This document shows, in pieces, positions 9,738-17,968 of a stretch of 64,000 nucleotides of DNA (the stretch's first letter is position 1; each line of letters starts with the position of its first letter). The notes beneath the pieces were generated by a model that had not been told where the DNA came from, did not search any database, and saw only the letters and a program-made list of their open reading frames with translations. Source of the stretch: Rhizobium mesosinicum (lineage in GTDB: Bacteria; Pseudomonadota; Alphaproteobacteria; Rhizobiales; Rhizobiaceae); assembly GCF_019511345.1 (NCBI RefSeq), contig NZ_JAEUAK010000001.1, forward strand, positions 248,001-312,000. Direction: 5' to 3'. A program made the translations under genes and the position numbers.

Positions 9738-10058
9738 TCAGGCAGCGGGTGCTCTGACCAACATCAAAGTCACCGCAACGGCCCCCAAAGCGACACCCGC
9801 GACCTGTGCGGTGCTCAGCCGCTCGCCAAACCATACCACCGCGATAACATTGATGATGACGAGCTGGGCGACCGACGAAAGCGATATTGCGAGGCCGAGT
9901 CCGTTATCCCGCATCAACCGGATCATCACCAGATTGCCCAGACAGTATAGTGCTAGCGCAACCACGAGCCACAAAAGGCTGGATGTGAGCACGTATACTT
10001 TCGAAGCCGATGCGCCCCCGATGAAAAGCGCGATCGCCACCCCCAACAGAATCAACAT
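9738..10058 (-). CDS. Small EamA/SMR-like membrane protein
   Basis: The 106-residue protein has four predicted membrane helices. Its last part, VVWFGERLSTAQVAGVALGA, matches the closing helix of an EamA/DMT repeat. Single-repeat proteins of this size act as dimers in the drug/metabolite transporter superfamily. The Glu typical of the first helix of EmrE-type proteins is not evident, so drug export is uncertain. The gene is isolated. Confidence 0.65.
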   Translation of the reverse strand: MLILLGVAIALFIGGASASKVYVLTSSLLWLVVALALYCLGNLVMIRLMRDNGLGLAISLSSVAQLVIINVIAVVWFGERLSTAQVAGVALGAVAVTLMLVRAPAA

Positions 10059-10249
10059 TTGGCCTCCCGTCTCTAATCCACGTGGAAGTGGTTTAGGCCG
10101 AGATCGTCAACATTCTACCTATGCCGGAGTATAGCTGCGGGCATTGTGCCGAAATGCATGCGTGTGCTTCCACGCCCGCTCGTATCGTTCAAGACCATCC
10201 CGTTGCACACGCTTATTGATCGCTACCATGCACCTAAACGGAGCTTTGT

Positions 10250-10438
10250 ATGCGTAGAGATCATGACGATCATCCAGCCGATCGGTACTATACGGGATTT
10301 CCGCTAACCGTGATTGGCGGGGCTATGGTCGCCATTATCACGTACCTGATTATAGGCGAGCACATACTGGAAGATCGGCGCAATCAGGCGCGGGTCTTCG
10401 TGCCCATCGCCACGGAAGCCGTTATCGCCAGGAGGTAA
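10250..10438 (+). CDS. Small single-pass membrane protein
   Basis: The 62-residue protein has a polar His/Asp-rich N-terminus (MRRDHDDHPADRYY), one hydrophobic stretch (VIGGAMVAIITYLIIG, about 21-36) and a basic C-terminus. A CGGAG ribosome site lies 7 nt upstream of the ATG, which supports translation. The function is unknown. A DUF2188 protein begins 48 nt downstream and may be co-transcribed. Confidence 0.5.
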   Translation: MRRDHDDHPADRYYTGFPLTVIGGAMVAIITYLIIGEHILEDRRNQARVFVPIATEAVIARR

Positions 10439-10486
10439 ACCTTGCGTACCAGGCTCGCGCGGCGGATTCAAAACAAGGAGAACGAA

Positions 10487-10726
10487 ATGCACATCACCTA
10501 CCATGTGGGGTTTCACGACGGCGGCATCGCCTATCGTCTAGGCGATGTCTGGTCGGAGCCTTTCCGCACCCACGACGCTGCCTTTCAAGCGGCTAAAGTC
10601 GCGGCGCGTCGGCAGCAGGTTGAAGGCGTCGATACCGAGATAACATACCAAACTCCGGATGGACTTTGGCACAGCGAATACGTTCGCGGCGGTGACCGCC
10701 CCGAAGCCGACGTCGTAGACGGCTGA
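10487..10726 (+). CDS. DUF2188-like protein
   Basis: The 79-residue protein reads MHITYHVGFHDGGIAYRLGD, then an alanine-rich helix (AAFQAAKVAARRQQ) and a strand segment (TPDGLWHSEYV). This beta-helix-beta pattern resembles DUF2188 proteins, common in rhizobia and of unknown function. I chose the ATG at 10487 because CAAGGAG lies 6 nt upstream; a start at 10442 would add a basic 15-residue tail. Confidence 0.6.
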   Translation: MHITYHVGFHDGGIAYRLGDVWSEPFRTHDAAFQAAKVAARRQQVEGVDTEITYQTPDGLWHSEYVRGGDRPEADVVDG

Positions 10727-10756
10727 ATGAGCCGCATCGCGCAACGGGGTCGTTGC

Positions 10757-11371
10757 TTAGAGATGGTCCCTAACCATCTCTATTCTCCTGATGAGCTCGA
10801 TAATCGAATTCGATCTCATCTTTTTCATCATGCTTCCCCTATGGAGCTTCACGGTGATCTCGCTCACGCCGAGCATGTAGGCGATCTGCTTGTTCAACAG
10901 ACCTTGCGCGACGAGGTCCATCACCTCCCGCTCCCGAGGAGAAAGGGAGCGGACCATCGCAACAACTGCGTCGAGCCTGGCGGAAACTTCGCGCCGTGCG
11001 ATGTCCCTGTCGATCGCGCGCTGGACCGCGATCAGCAAGGCTTCGGATTCGATTGGTTTCGACAGAAAGTCTACCGCGCCGGCCTTCATGGCGCGGACGG
11101 AGGTCGGCACGTCTCCGTAACCAGTGATGAAAATGATCGGCATCTGCTGATCGATTGCCAGCAGGTGCTCTTGGAGTTCCAGTCCAGAAAGATCCGGTAG
11201 TTGGACATCGAGAATGATGCATCCCGGACGGTCATCCAGTGGGTGGCGTAGAAACGCCTGCGTCGACCCGAACGTTATGCATTCGATGCCATCGCTTCTT
11301 AGGAGATCTGCAATGGCGTCTCGAAGACCGTCGTCGTCGTCGACAACGATTGCAAGAGGTTCCTCGGTCAT
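10757..11371 (-). CDS. FixJ-type response regulator
   Basis: The 204-residue protein has a receiver domain with acidic pocket VVDDDD (9-14), phosphoacceptor D55 in CIILDVQLPD, and the SKP lysine motif in AVDFLSKPIE. A LuxR-type helix-turn-helix follows (LSPREREVMDLVAQGLLNKQ). It would activate promoters once phosphorylated by the adjacent kinase. ATG and the kinase TGA overlap by 4 bp, so the two are translationally coupled. Similarity is to the FixJ/TodT/DctR group. No target promoter is evident in the window. Confidence 0.92.
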   Translation of the reverse strand: MTEEPLAIVVDDDDGLRDAIADLLRSDGIECITFGSTQAFLRHPLDDRPGCIILDVQLPDLSGLELQEHLLAIDQQMPIIFITGYGDVPTSVRAMKAGAVDFLSKPIESEALLIAVQRAIDRDIARREVSARLDAVVAMVRSLSPREREVMDLVAQGLLNKQIAYMLGVSEITVKLHRGSMMKKMRSNSIIELIRRIEMVRDHL

Positions 11372-12969
11372 GCGACCGCATCCTCTATCCCCTGCACGTC
11401 GACGCAAGGAAGTGTGAACTCGACAACCGCTCCGCCGGATTGCGAATTGTGCGCGCGTATCGTGCCGCCGAAGCTCTCGACTGTTTTTCTGCAGATGACC
11501 AATCCCATCCCCATGCCGTTCGGCTTTGTGGAGACCAGTGGCGTAAATAGGCGTTTCTCGACCGCTCCGTCGAAACCTGGGCCGTTGTCCGATATCCGCA
11601 CACTAAGCCCGCCGTCGCGCGTACCCAACACCCGAACCCGTATCCGCCCCCCGTTCGTTCCAGACTGACGGAGCGATTGTACGGAGTTCATGATCAAATT
11701 TATGAGCACTTGCTGCAACTCAACTCGAATGGCTCTGACGGGACAACTGACACCCGAGCTATCGATTCCGACAGCAACGCCTCCGCGTAGCAGATCGTCC
11801 TGTAATAGCGACAGGGTGTCCCGGATGAGAACATCGATATCGATGTTCTCCGGAGTGAGGTTCTGGTTAGTCAGTCTTGCCTTTGTGGCTTTGACGATTT
11901 CCCCAGCCCTCCGAGCTTCGGTGACTGCCCTTTCGGCAGCGCCCGCTGCCGCTAGAACATCGCGACTAGGCCCAGACAACCACCTGAGGCATGTTTGAGC
12001 ACTCATAAGCATCGCCGCGATCGGCTGATTAAGCTCATGGGCGATCGAAGCCGACATAGCTCCCACCGCTGCAAAGCGCGATGCGGCCGCCAGCTCGCTT
12101 TGCAGCTTTCGAATTTCCGCGAGCGAACTCTCTCTTTCGCTTATATCGACCATTGCAATGACCACACGGTCGTATTCTTCAGAGACCTCGGGGAATCGGA
12201 TCGCCAGTAGGGCATGGCACACGTGACCGCCCGGGCCATGCATCCTCGATATCCCCTCGAATCGGGGCTTTCCATCGAGAAGCGCCTGAATGACAGCTAC
12301 GAATGTGGCAGACGATGTCGGAATAAACCGGCCGAGGCTTCCGTTTAGCTCCTCCGGACAACCCGCATCGAGTAGATCCACAGTCGCTTGGTTCACCACC
12401 TTCGTGGTAATCAAGGAAGCGCAATGTTCGACGAAACCCGGATGTTCTCTCGAGTACCGCGAGATATCTGTGACGCCCAGCTTCCTCAACATCTCGACCC
12501 GATGCATCAACTGACTGTAGTCCTGCTCCCAAAGAGAAATGAGACTTTGATCGAAAATGCTTCGATATCGCCGTTCGCTGCCCAGCGCCTGGTTTCGCGC
12601 TTCCATAAGCATGGTTCGAGTTCGGTGATGTCGGCGGACAAGGATCGTGGTCATCCCGATCGAAGCCAATGCGGCACATAACCTGAGGCCGTTGAAGAAC
12701 TCCGCATCAATTCCGAAGGTTGCGACAAACGATACGGACGAAAGAACGCCACATACGAACGAAACCCACAGAACGCCCTTCCCTTCCCATGCGTCGGCTA
12801 GCAAGAGAATAACTACAACATAGAGGACGGCGACTCCCGTCTCCGTGGACAGCGCGGTATCGACTGTGAATATTCCAGTCCCCAACGCAATAGACACGGC
12901 GGTCAACAGCGCCTTCATAGACAAAGGCCGGCTCTGGTCTATCTTTGTTTCGGTATCGAAAACAGTCAT
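11368..12969 (-). CDS. FixL/DctB-like membrane sensor histidine kinase
   Basis: The 533-residue protein has about four membrane helices in residues 18-112, without a large periplasmic loop. A PAS-like region follows (about 130-280), ending DISERES. The dimerisation/phosphoacceptor helix carries H311 in SIAHELNQPI, and a GHKL ATPase domain follows (NLIMNSVQSLRQ, DNGPGFD, GMGMGLVICRK). No haem-PAS motif was recognised, so oxygen sensing is not implied. It is the first gene of the pair with the FixJ-type regulator. The cytochrome c gene lies 262 nt upstream on the same strand. Confidence 0.9.
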   Translation of the reverse strand: MTVFDTETKIDQSRPLSMKALLTAVSIALGTGIFTVDTALSTETGVAVLYVVVILLLADAWEGKGVLWVSFVCGVLSSVSFVATFGIDAEFFNGLRLCAALASIGMTTILVRRHHRTRTMLMEARNQALGSERRYRSIFDQSLISLWEQDYSQLMHRVEMLRKLGVTDISRYSREHPGFVEHCASLITTKVVNQATVDLLDAGCPEELNGSLGRFIPTSSATFVAVIQALLDGKPRFEGISRMHGPGGHVCHALLAIRFPEVSEEYDRVVIAMVDISERESSLAEIRKLQSELAAASRFAAVGAMSASIAHELNQPIAAMLMSAQTCLRWLSGPSRDVLAAAGAAERAVTEARRAGEIVKATKARLTNQNLTPENIDIDVLIRDTLSLLQDDLLRGGVAVGIDSSGVSCPVRAIRVELQQVLINLIMNSVQSLRQSGTNGGRIRVRVLGTRDGGLSVRISDNGPGFDGAVEKRLFTPLVSTKPNGMGMGLVICRKTVESFGGTIRAHNSQSGGAVVEFTLPCVDVQGIEDAVA

Positions 12970-13231
12970 TTACATCCCCAGAGCGACCGCACGGCCGGAG
13001 CATTCGGAACCCGCGAAATCGGGAATCCGTGCCTGCCCGCTGCTCAGGACAAGTGCCGCCGGCAATCGGAATGAGTAGACCGGGGGCGGCACATTTTGTC
13101 TGAACTGCGGCGGCGTGTTTGGAACGAAGCATAATCACCGCAGAGATCGGGTCTTGGATTCTAGAACCCGTTTTTGGATTTTTTGCCGACCCGGTCCCGG
13201 ATAGCGTCAGGCGGTAGCATTTAGGCCGAAT

Positions 13232-13645
13232 TCATTGGGCCGGGGCGGGAACGGGAGCCGCAGCCGGTTGTGCGCCACCTAACGACTTGAGATAGGAGAT
13301 TACGTTCTCGCGATCTTCCGGTTTGGGAACGGAAATTGTCATCCTGGTACCGGGGACCAATTTCTTGGGGTTTTCGAGAAAGGCGTCCAGGGTCTGCTCG
13401 TCCCACGTCAGATTTGAGGACGCAAGCGCCGGCGAATATTTGTAATCCGGAGCGGTTCCGGCCTTGCGTCCGACGACACCGCCCAGTCCCGGGCCAACTC
13501 GGTTCTGATCGTTATTGGCGTGACAAGCCGCACAACGCTTGAACACGTTCTGGCCCTTCTCGGCGTCGCCCTCGGCCGCCGCAGGGGCGGTGTGAACAGC
13601 GAACGAAACGAAAAGCGCGCAAGCTAAACCGTATGCATATTGCAT
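13232..13645 (-). CDS. Class I cytochrome c, periplasmic
   Basis: The 137-residue protein has a signal peptide (MQYAYGLACALFVSFAVHTA, cleaved near AAA-EGD), haem motif CAACH, and an axial Met in GTRMTISVPK. It ends in an Ala/Pro tail. The fold is that of cytochrome c2-type electron carriers. AAGGAG lies 7 nt before the ATG at 13645. It is the third gene of the leftward molybdenum hydroxylase cluster and is probably the electron acceptor for that enzyme (inference from position). Confidence 0.92.
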   Translation of the reverse strand: MQYAYGLACALFVSFAVHTAPAAAEGDAEKGQNVFKRCAACHANNDQNRVGPGLGGVVGRKAGTAPDYKYSPALASSNLTWDEQTLDAFLENPKKLVPGTRMTISVPKPEDRENVISYLKSLGGAQPAAAPVPAPAQ

Positions 13646-13713
13646 CTTAAACTCCTTGGTATCGAGCGTATCGACCTGAGCGACAGCCATGAGCCGACGC
13701 GATGAAATCGTGA

Positions 13714-15849
13714 TTATCCGAGGGCGATGGGAAGCTGCCTGACGCGCTTTCCGGTCGCCGCAAAAACGGCGTTCGCGACGGCCGGTCCAATTCCCGAGGT
13801 ACCGGATTCCCCGACGCCAAAAGGGGCGTCTCCACTCTGGATCAGGTGAACCGTCACGATCGGAGCTTCGTCCATCCTCACGGCCGAATAGGTGTCGAAG
13901 TTTGTCTGATCGACGCGACCGTTGGTGAACGTGATTTCCCCGTACAGGGCAGCAGACAGACCGAAGATCGTCCCACCCTGGATCTGGGCTTTGACGGTGT
14001 CGGGGTTTATGATGCGACCGCAATCAACTACGCAAGTGACCTTGGTCACCCGGACCGCTCCATTTTCGCCGACCGTCACTTCGGCGATGTGGGCAAGGAT
14101 TGTGCCTCCGAAGTCACGCAAAAGACTGATACCGCGGCCCGATCCGGCGGGCAGCGGCTTGCCCCAATCGGACAGTCGCTGAGCAGCTTCCAGAACGGCG
14201 AGTGCGCGCGGCTCCGCGTCGACGTGTTGTCTGCGATATTCCAGCGGGTCAATACCGGCTTTTGCCGCCAACTCGTCGATAAAACTCTCAACGATGAAGA
14301 CGTTGTGCGTCGTTCCTACACCGCGCCAGAAGCCGGTCTGGAACGAATGGTCCTCATAGCGCACGTAGTCCACGTGTACGTTCTCGAACTTATAGGGACC
14401 TAAAGTACTTGTGACGGCATCGGGATCGAGCCCGTTCTGGACAGCGGCGGGAAGCCAACGGGCAAGAGGGGACGGACCGACAACTCGGTGGCTCCAGCTT
14501 GATATGCGGCCTGATGCATCAAGGCCCGCGCGCAGCCTATTGAAATAGGCAGGCCTGTAGAAATCGTGCTGGATATCCTCTTCCCGGCTCCAGATGATCT
14601 TGACTGGATAGTCTAGCTGGCGGCCGATCAGAACCGCCTGGGTAACGTTGTCGGCCTCTGCGCGACGCCCGAACGAGCCACCCAGATATTGGTTATGGAT
14701 GGCGACCTTTTCGACGGGAAGTCCCAAAGCCGTGGCCGCGGCAACCTGGGCCCTTGTTGACGCCTGCGTTCCCAGCCACACGTCGCAGCGATCGTCATTT
14801 ACGTGCACGGTGCAGTTCAAGGGCTCCATGGGCGCGTGAGCCAGTATTGGAAGTCGATAGTCAGCTTCCACCTTAGATGCCGCGTTCGGAAAGGCTGTGC
14901 GCTCATCGCCGATGGATACAGCAACAACGCCTTCGGCGTTCACGGCATTCTCGAGATTCTGCTTGTGCTGTTCGGTCGAGAACCCCGCATTCGGGCCGTC
15001 GTCCCATTGGATAACGAGGAGATCCAGCGCCTTTTTAGCGGCCGCCCAGTGATCCGCGATTACGGCTACGGCGTCGTCGATCCGGATGATCTCCCGAACA
15101 CCCGCTACCTTACGAGCTTCGACATCATCGACGCTTTGCAGCCTCCCACCGAGGACGGGCGAGGCAGATACCGCCGCGATTTTCATGCCCGGCACTTTCA
15201 TGTCGATGCCGTATTGCGCAGTTCCTTTAACCTTAGCCGGCGCATCCAGTCGCTTCTGAGGCGTTCCGATGAGTTTGAAGGAGGATATATCTTTAAGGGG
15301 CACGTTCTCGGGCACCGGCAGACGAGCCGCAGCTTGAACCAGGTCGCCGTAGATAGCCCTGCGCCCGCTGGCCTGATGAATGACGTACCCATCTTCCGCG
15401 TGACATTGAGCTGCGTCGACCTTCCATCGAGCCGCCGCCGCCTGGATCAGCATTACGCGGGCGGTCGCCCCGGCACGACGCATAGGTTCCCATGCAACAC
15501 GCATCGAAAGCGATCCGTCAGTCTCCTGCCTTCCCATTATGGGATTCGCGTAAGTGTTCTCATCCGCAGGAGCGTGCTCCAGAACTACTGACGAGAGCGA
15601 GATCTCAAGTTCCTCTGCAATCAGCATCGGCACGGAAGTATACGTGCCCTGCCCCATTTCAACGTAGGGCATTATAAGGGTTACCGAGCCGTCGGTAGCC
15701 ATGCGGATGAACGCGTTGGGCGCGAAGGGTTTAATCATTGCCTCTGCGGAGGCGGGATCGGCCAGCGAAACTCCCAAAAGCAAACCTCCGCCAGCGGCTG
15801 CAGCGGCAGAGAGAAACGACCTGCGGGTTAGATCAAGTGCGGCTGTCAT
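13714..15849 (-). CDS. Molybdopterin-binding subunit of isoquinoline 1-oxidoreductase-type hydroxylase (cluster A)
   Basis: The 711-residue protein starts with a Tat signal (LTRRSFLSAAAAAGGGLLLG), so the cofactor-loaded enzyme is exported folded. It belongs to the xanthine dehydrogenase family large subunits of IorB type, with MGQGTYTSVPMLIAEELE near 60-80, LGGSFGRRAEAD near 390, and a C-terminal GVGESGTSGIGPAVANAVF holding the conserved Glu. It hydroxylates an N-heterocycle or aldehyde next to the Mo centre; the substrate is unknown. ATGA overlap couples it to the iron-sulfur subunit. A cytochrome c gene follows. Confidence 0.9.
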   Translation of the reverse strand: MTAALDLTRRSFLSAAAAAGGGLLLGVSLADPASAEAMIKPFAPNAFIRMATDGSVTLIMPYVEMGQGTYTSVPMLIAEELEISLSSVVLEHAPADENTYANPIMGRQETDGSLSMRVAWEPMRRAGATARVMLIQAAAARWKVDAAQCHAEDGYVIHQASGRRAIYGDLVQAAARLPVPENVPLKDISSFKLIGTPQKRLDAPAKVKGTAQYGIDMKVPGMKIAAVSASPVLGGRLQSVDDVEARKVAGVREIIRIDDAVAVIADHWAAAKKALDLLVIQWDDGPNAGFSTEQHKQNLENAVNAEGVVAVSIGDERTAFPNAASKVEADYRLPILAHAPMEPLNCTVHVNDDRCDVWLGTQASTRAQVAAATALGLPVEKVAIHNQYLGGSFGRRAEADNVTQAVLIGRQLDYPVKIIWSREEDIQHDFYRPAYFNRLRAGLDASGRISSWSHRVVGPSPLARWLPAAVQNGLDPDAVTSTLGPYKFENVHVDYVRYEDHSFQTGFWRGVGTTHNVFIVESFIDELAAKAGIDPLEYRRQHVDAEPRALAVLEAAQRLSDWGKPLPAGSGRGISLLRDFGGTILAHIAEVTVGENGAVRVTKVTCVVDCGRIINPDTVKAQIQGGTIFGLSAALYGEITFTNGRVDQTNFDTYSAVRMDEAPIVTVHLIQSGDAPFGVGESGTSGIGPAVANAVFAATGKRVRQLPIALG

Positions 15850-16328
15850 CGAGCGCTCTCCGAAGAATTGGCCTGCGAAGCAGCGGCGTGCTTAATCGCC
15901 TCGCGAATGCGATTGTAGGTGCCACACCGACAGAGATTGCCCGACATTGCTTGATCGATGTCCGCATCGCTCGGATTGGCGTTTTCGTTCAGCAGCGCTG
16001 TTGCAGAGACCATTTGACCTGGCTGGCAGTAACCACACTGCACGACCTCGAGATCCAACCAGGCCTGTTGAATTTTTTCACCGGCCGCGAATCGATTGAT
16101 TCCCTCTATCGTCACGATTTTTGACGTCCCAACACTCTCGATGGGGGTCTGACAGCCGCGGGTCGCAACGCCGTCCAACATTACGGTGCAACATCCGCAG
16201 AGTCCGGCTCCGCAGCCAAACTTCGTTCCGGTGAGACCAAGAATATCTCTCAAGGCCCAGAGCAGCGGCGTATCACCATCCGCGTCCACGACTTTGCTCT
16301 CGCCATTGACATTCAGGCTGTAGGGCAT
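15846..16328 (-). CDS. (2Fe-2S) subunit of isoquinoline 1-oxidoreductase-type hydroxylase (cluster A)
   Basis: The 160-residue protein is IorA-like. A plant-type ferredoxin cluster is ligated in GCGAGLCGCCTV, and a second [2Fe-2S] cluster by CGYCQPGQM and GNLCRCGTYNRIREAI. It passes electrons from the Mo subunit towards cytochrome. I chose the ATG at 16328 because GGAG lies 8 nt upstream; the 18 residues before it are not family-like. It is the first gene of cluster A (Fe-S, Mo, cytochrome c). Confidence 0.92.
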   Translation of the reverse strand: MPYSLNVNGESKVVDADGDTPLLWALRDILGLTGTKFGCGAGLCGCCTVMLDGVATRGCQTPIESVGTSKIVTIEGINRFAAGEKIQQAWLDLEVVQCGYCQPGQMVSATALLNENANPSDADIDQAMSGNLCRCGTYNRIREAIKHAAASQANSSESAR

Positions 16329-16565
16329 CCCATTTTCTCCGATGGTGCAGCGTTGATCCAAAAACGACGCACCCGCGTTCAACCGAAAGGGTTGTGGAGC
16401 CCGGGTGCAGACCCGGAGTTAGAGAGCTGTGGCGGGGCGAACAATCATCGAGATATGACAACTGAAGTCACAAATATTGAACAAGAGCCCAAACATTTGG
16501 ACGTTTTCGTTCGTTGATGCCTTCGAAATTTCTTTCCGCATTGAGGCCGGATCGCGGCTCGCGGC

Positions 16566-17279
16566 CTATGCGTTGGCTCCCCCATCGATCTGTAAAACGC
16601 TGCCGGTGGCGAACCCATTGCGGACGAGGAATAGGATCGCATCCGCGATTTCATTCTCCGTTCCGACCCGACCGAGCGGAAGCGCTCGCCCCATGTCGAC
16701 CATTGTTTCCTGGCGAACGTCCTGCTCGAGGAAGTCCCAAGTGGAGCTCTCAAAGGCACCCGGTGAAACCACATTCACCCGCATCGGCGCAAACTCCAGC
16801 GCAAGGGTGCGAGCCAAACCGTCGAGAGCTGCATTAGCCATCGCGATCGCAGCACCGCCTGGGACTGCCTTATATGCAGCGGATCCACTTACAAAGGTCA
16901 TGGATCCATGCGTCGAAAGCCTGGATGCGAAATGTCTGGCGAGATAAATCGGCCCCCAAAGCTTGGCCCCGAGTGACCGGAGAATGTCCTCATCGCTGAG
17001 TTCGGGAAAGGGTTTGAAGGCGATTTCGGCGGCAGTCGATACAAGGTGGTCGATATGTCCGATCTCGTCCGCGAGCGCGGCCACCTGCGCTTCGTTGGTT
17101 ATGTCAGCTACATGGGGGCGAACGTTTGGGCTGTAAGTCCGCGCCTTAGCAAGTCGTTCTTCCGAGCGGCCGACGACATGGACGATCGCGCCTTCCGCGG
17201 CAACTTTCCTCACGAAAGCTAGACCCGCGCCTGATGTACCCCCGGCGACCAAAATCTTCTTCTTTTCAAGCGACATCAT
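16566..17279 (-). CDS. Atypical short-chain dehydrogenase/reductase-like protein
   Basis: The 237-residue protein has the Rossmann nucleotide motif GGTSGAGLAF (14-23) and a C-terminal GSVLQIDGGANA. The catalytic YxxxK is absent: the region that normally reads Y-x-A-S-K is AIAMANAAL, so Tyr and Lys are replaced. It may bind NAD(P) without classical SDR catalysis. AGGAG lies 7 nt before the ATG at 17279. It is leftward and divergent from the ArsR gene across a 336-nt gap that holds the ArsR operator. Confidence 0.85.
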   Translation of the reverse strand: MMSLEKKKILVAGGTSGAGLAFVRKVAAEGAIVHVVGRSEERLAKARTYSPNVRPHVADITNEAQVAALADEIGHIDHLVSTAAEIAFKPFPELSDEDILRSLGAKLWGPIYLARHFASRLSTHGSMTFVSGSAAYKAVPGGAAIAMANAALDGLARTLALEFAPMRVNVVSPGAFESSTWDFLEQDVRQETMVDMGRALPLGRVGTENEIADAILFLVRNGFATGSVLQIDGGANA

Positions 17280-17584
17280 TCCATCTCTCCTACTGTCAAG
17301 AAGCCCGAGTCCCAGCCTAGCGGCCGTGGATTTGAAGCTCCGGTTCGTTCAGCGGACAAGGGCAGAGCGAGTATCGGTTCAGTCTTGAAACAAACCGCAG
17401 TGGGTTGAAGATTTTGTGTTTTTTCGTTTCGGGCGACAAAGCGAAATCAAGTCTCCTGCATTCTCGGAGCGGCTGCGAATTCAACGAAGTGCCCGTTTAT
17501 TCAAGACGTCCCCCAACGCTGTAGCCAAAGTTAAGCGGACGTCGATCGAATTTACGCACCAGCAAGCAACACAGGGATATTGAA

Positions 17585-17610
17585 AACAATTAGTCGATGT
17601 GCTAATTGTT
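17585..17610. promoter_or_regulatory. Operator-like inverted repeat next to the ArsR start
   Basis: AACAATTAG and CTAATTGTT are perfect 9-bp inverted arms with an 8-nt spacer, ending 5 nt before the ArsR ATG. The size and position fit an ArsR-family dimer site, giving autoregulation and possibly control of the divergent SDR. The element occupies the place where a ribosome site would be, and no Shine-Dalgarno is visible. The rest of the gap 17280-17615 holds nothing recognised. Confidence 0.65.
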
Positions 17611-17615
17611 AAATC

Positions 17616-17915
17616 ATGGAAGATTTCATCGAGAAGGTATCCGCCCTGGCGAGTCCCAATCGGCTCCAGATACTCGAATGGCTCAAGAATCCAAAAAGCC
17701 ACTTCGGGCCTGAGCATCCCGTGGACGAGAGCGAAGGCGTCTGCGGTTTGTATATCGCGGAAAAACTCGGCGTGACGCCGGCAACGGCGTCCGTCCATTT
17801 GAAGATCCTTACGCTCGCAGGATTCATCCAGCCCCAGCGTATCGGGAAATACACGTATTTCAAACGAATCGAACCCGCGTTCGACAAGCTGGCGCACGAG
17901 GTTTCGAGGATCTAA
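17616..17915 (+). CDS. ArsR-family winged-helix regulator
   Basis: The 99-residue protein reads KVSALASPNRLQILEWL, then YIAEKLGVTPATASVHLKIL for the recognition helices, then a wing (GKYTYFKRI). No conserved metal-binding Cys pair (ELCVCDL type) is present; the single Cys is in GVCGLY, so the inducer is probably not a thiophilic metal. It heads a rightward run with an MFS transporter and a flavin oxidoreductase and probably represses it through the repeat at 17585. Confidence 0.88.
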   Translation: MEDFIEKVSALASPNRLQILEWLKNPKSHFGPEHPVDESEGVCGLYIAEKLGVTPATASVHLKILTLAGFIQPQRIGKYTYFKRIEPAFDKLAHEVSRI

Positions 17916-17968
17916 CCGCGCACCGAGGGGTCGATGCGTCCAAACAACTAAACAGAAGAGGGACTGTC

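Noticed and set aside
13148-13175. Hairpin CGGGT...ACCCG followed by TTTTT
   Set aside because: The T-tract is on the plus strand, but both flanking genes are on the minus strand, so there is no transcript for it to end.
13646-14023. In-frame upstream extension of the cytochrome c gene
   Set aside because: The extension is Arg/Ser-rich, runs antisense-like through the Mo subunit gene, and a good ribosome site and signal peptide support the start at 13645.
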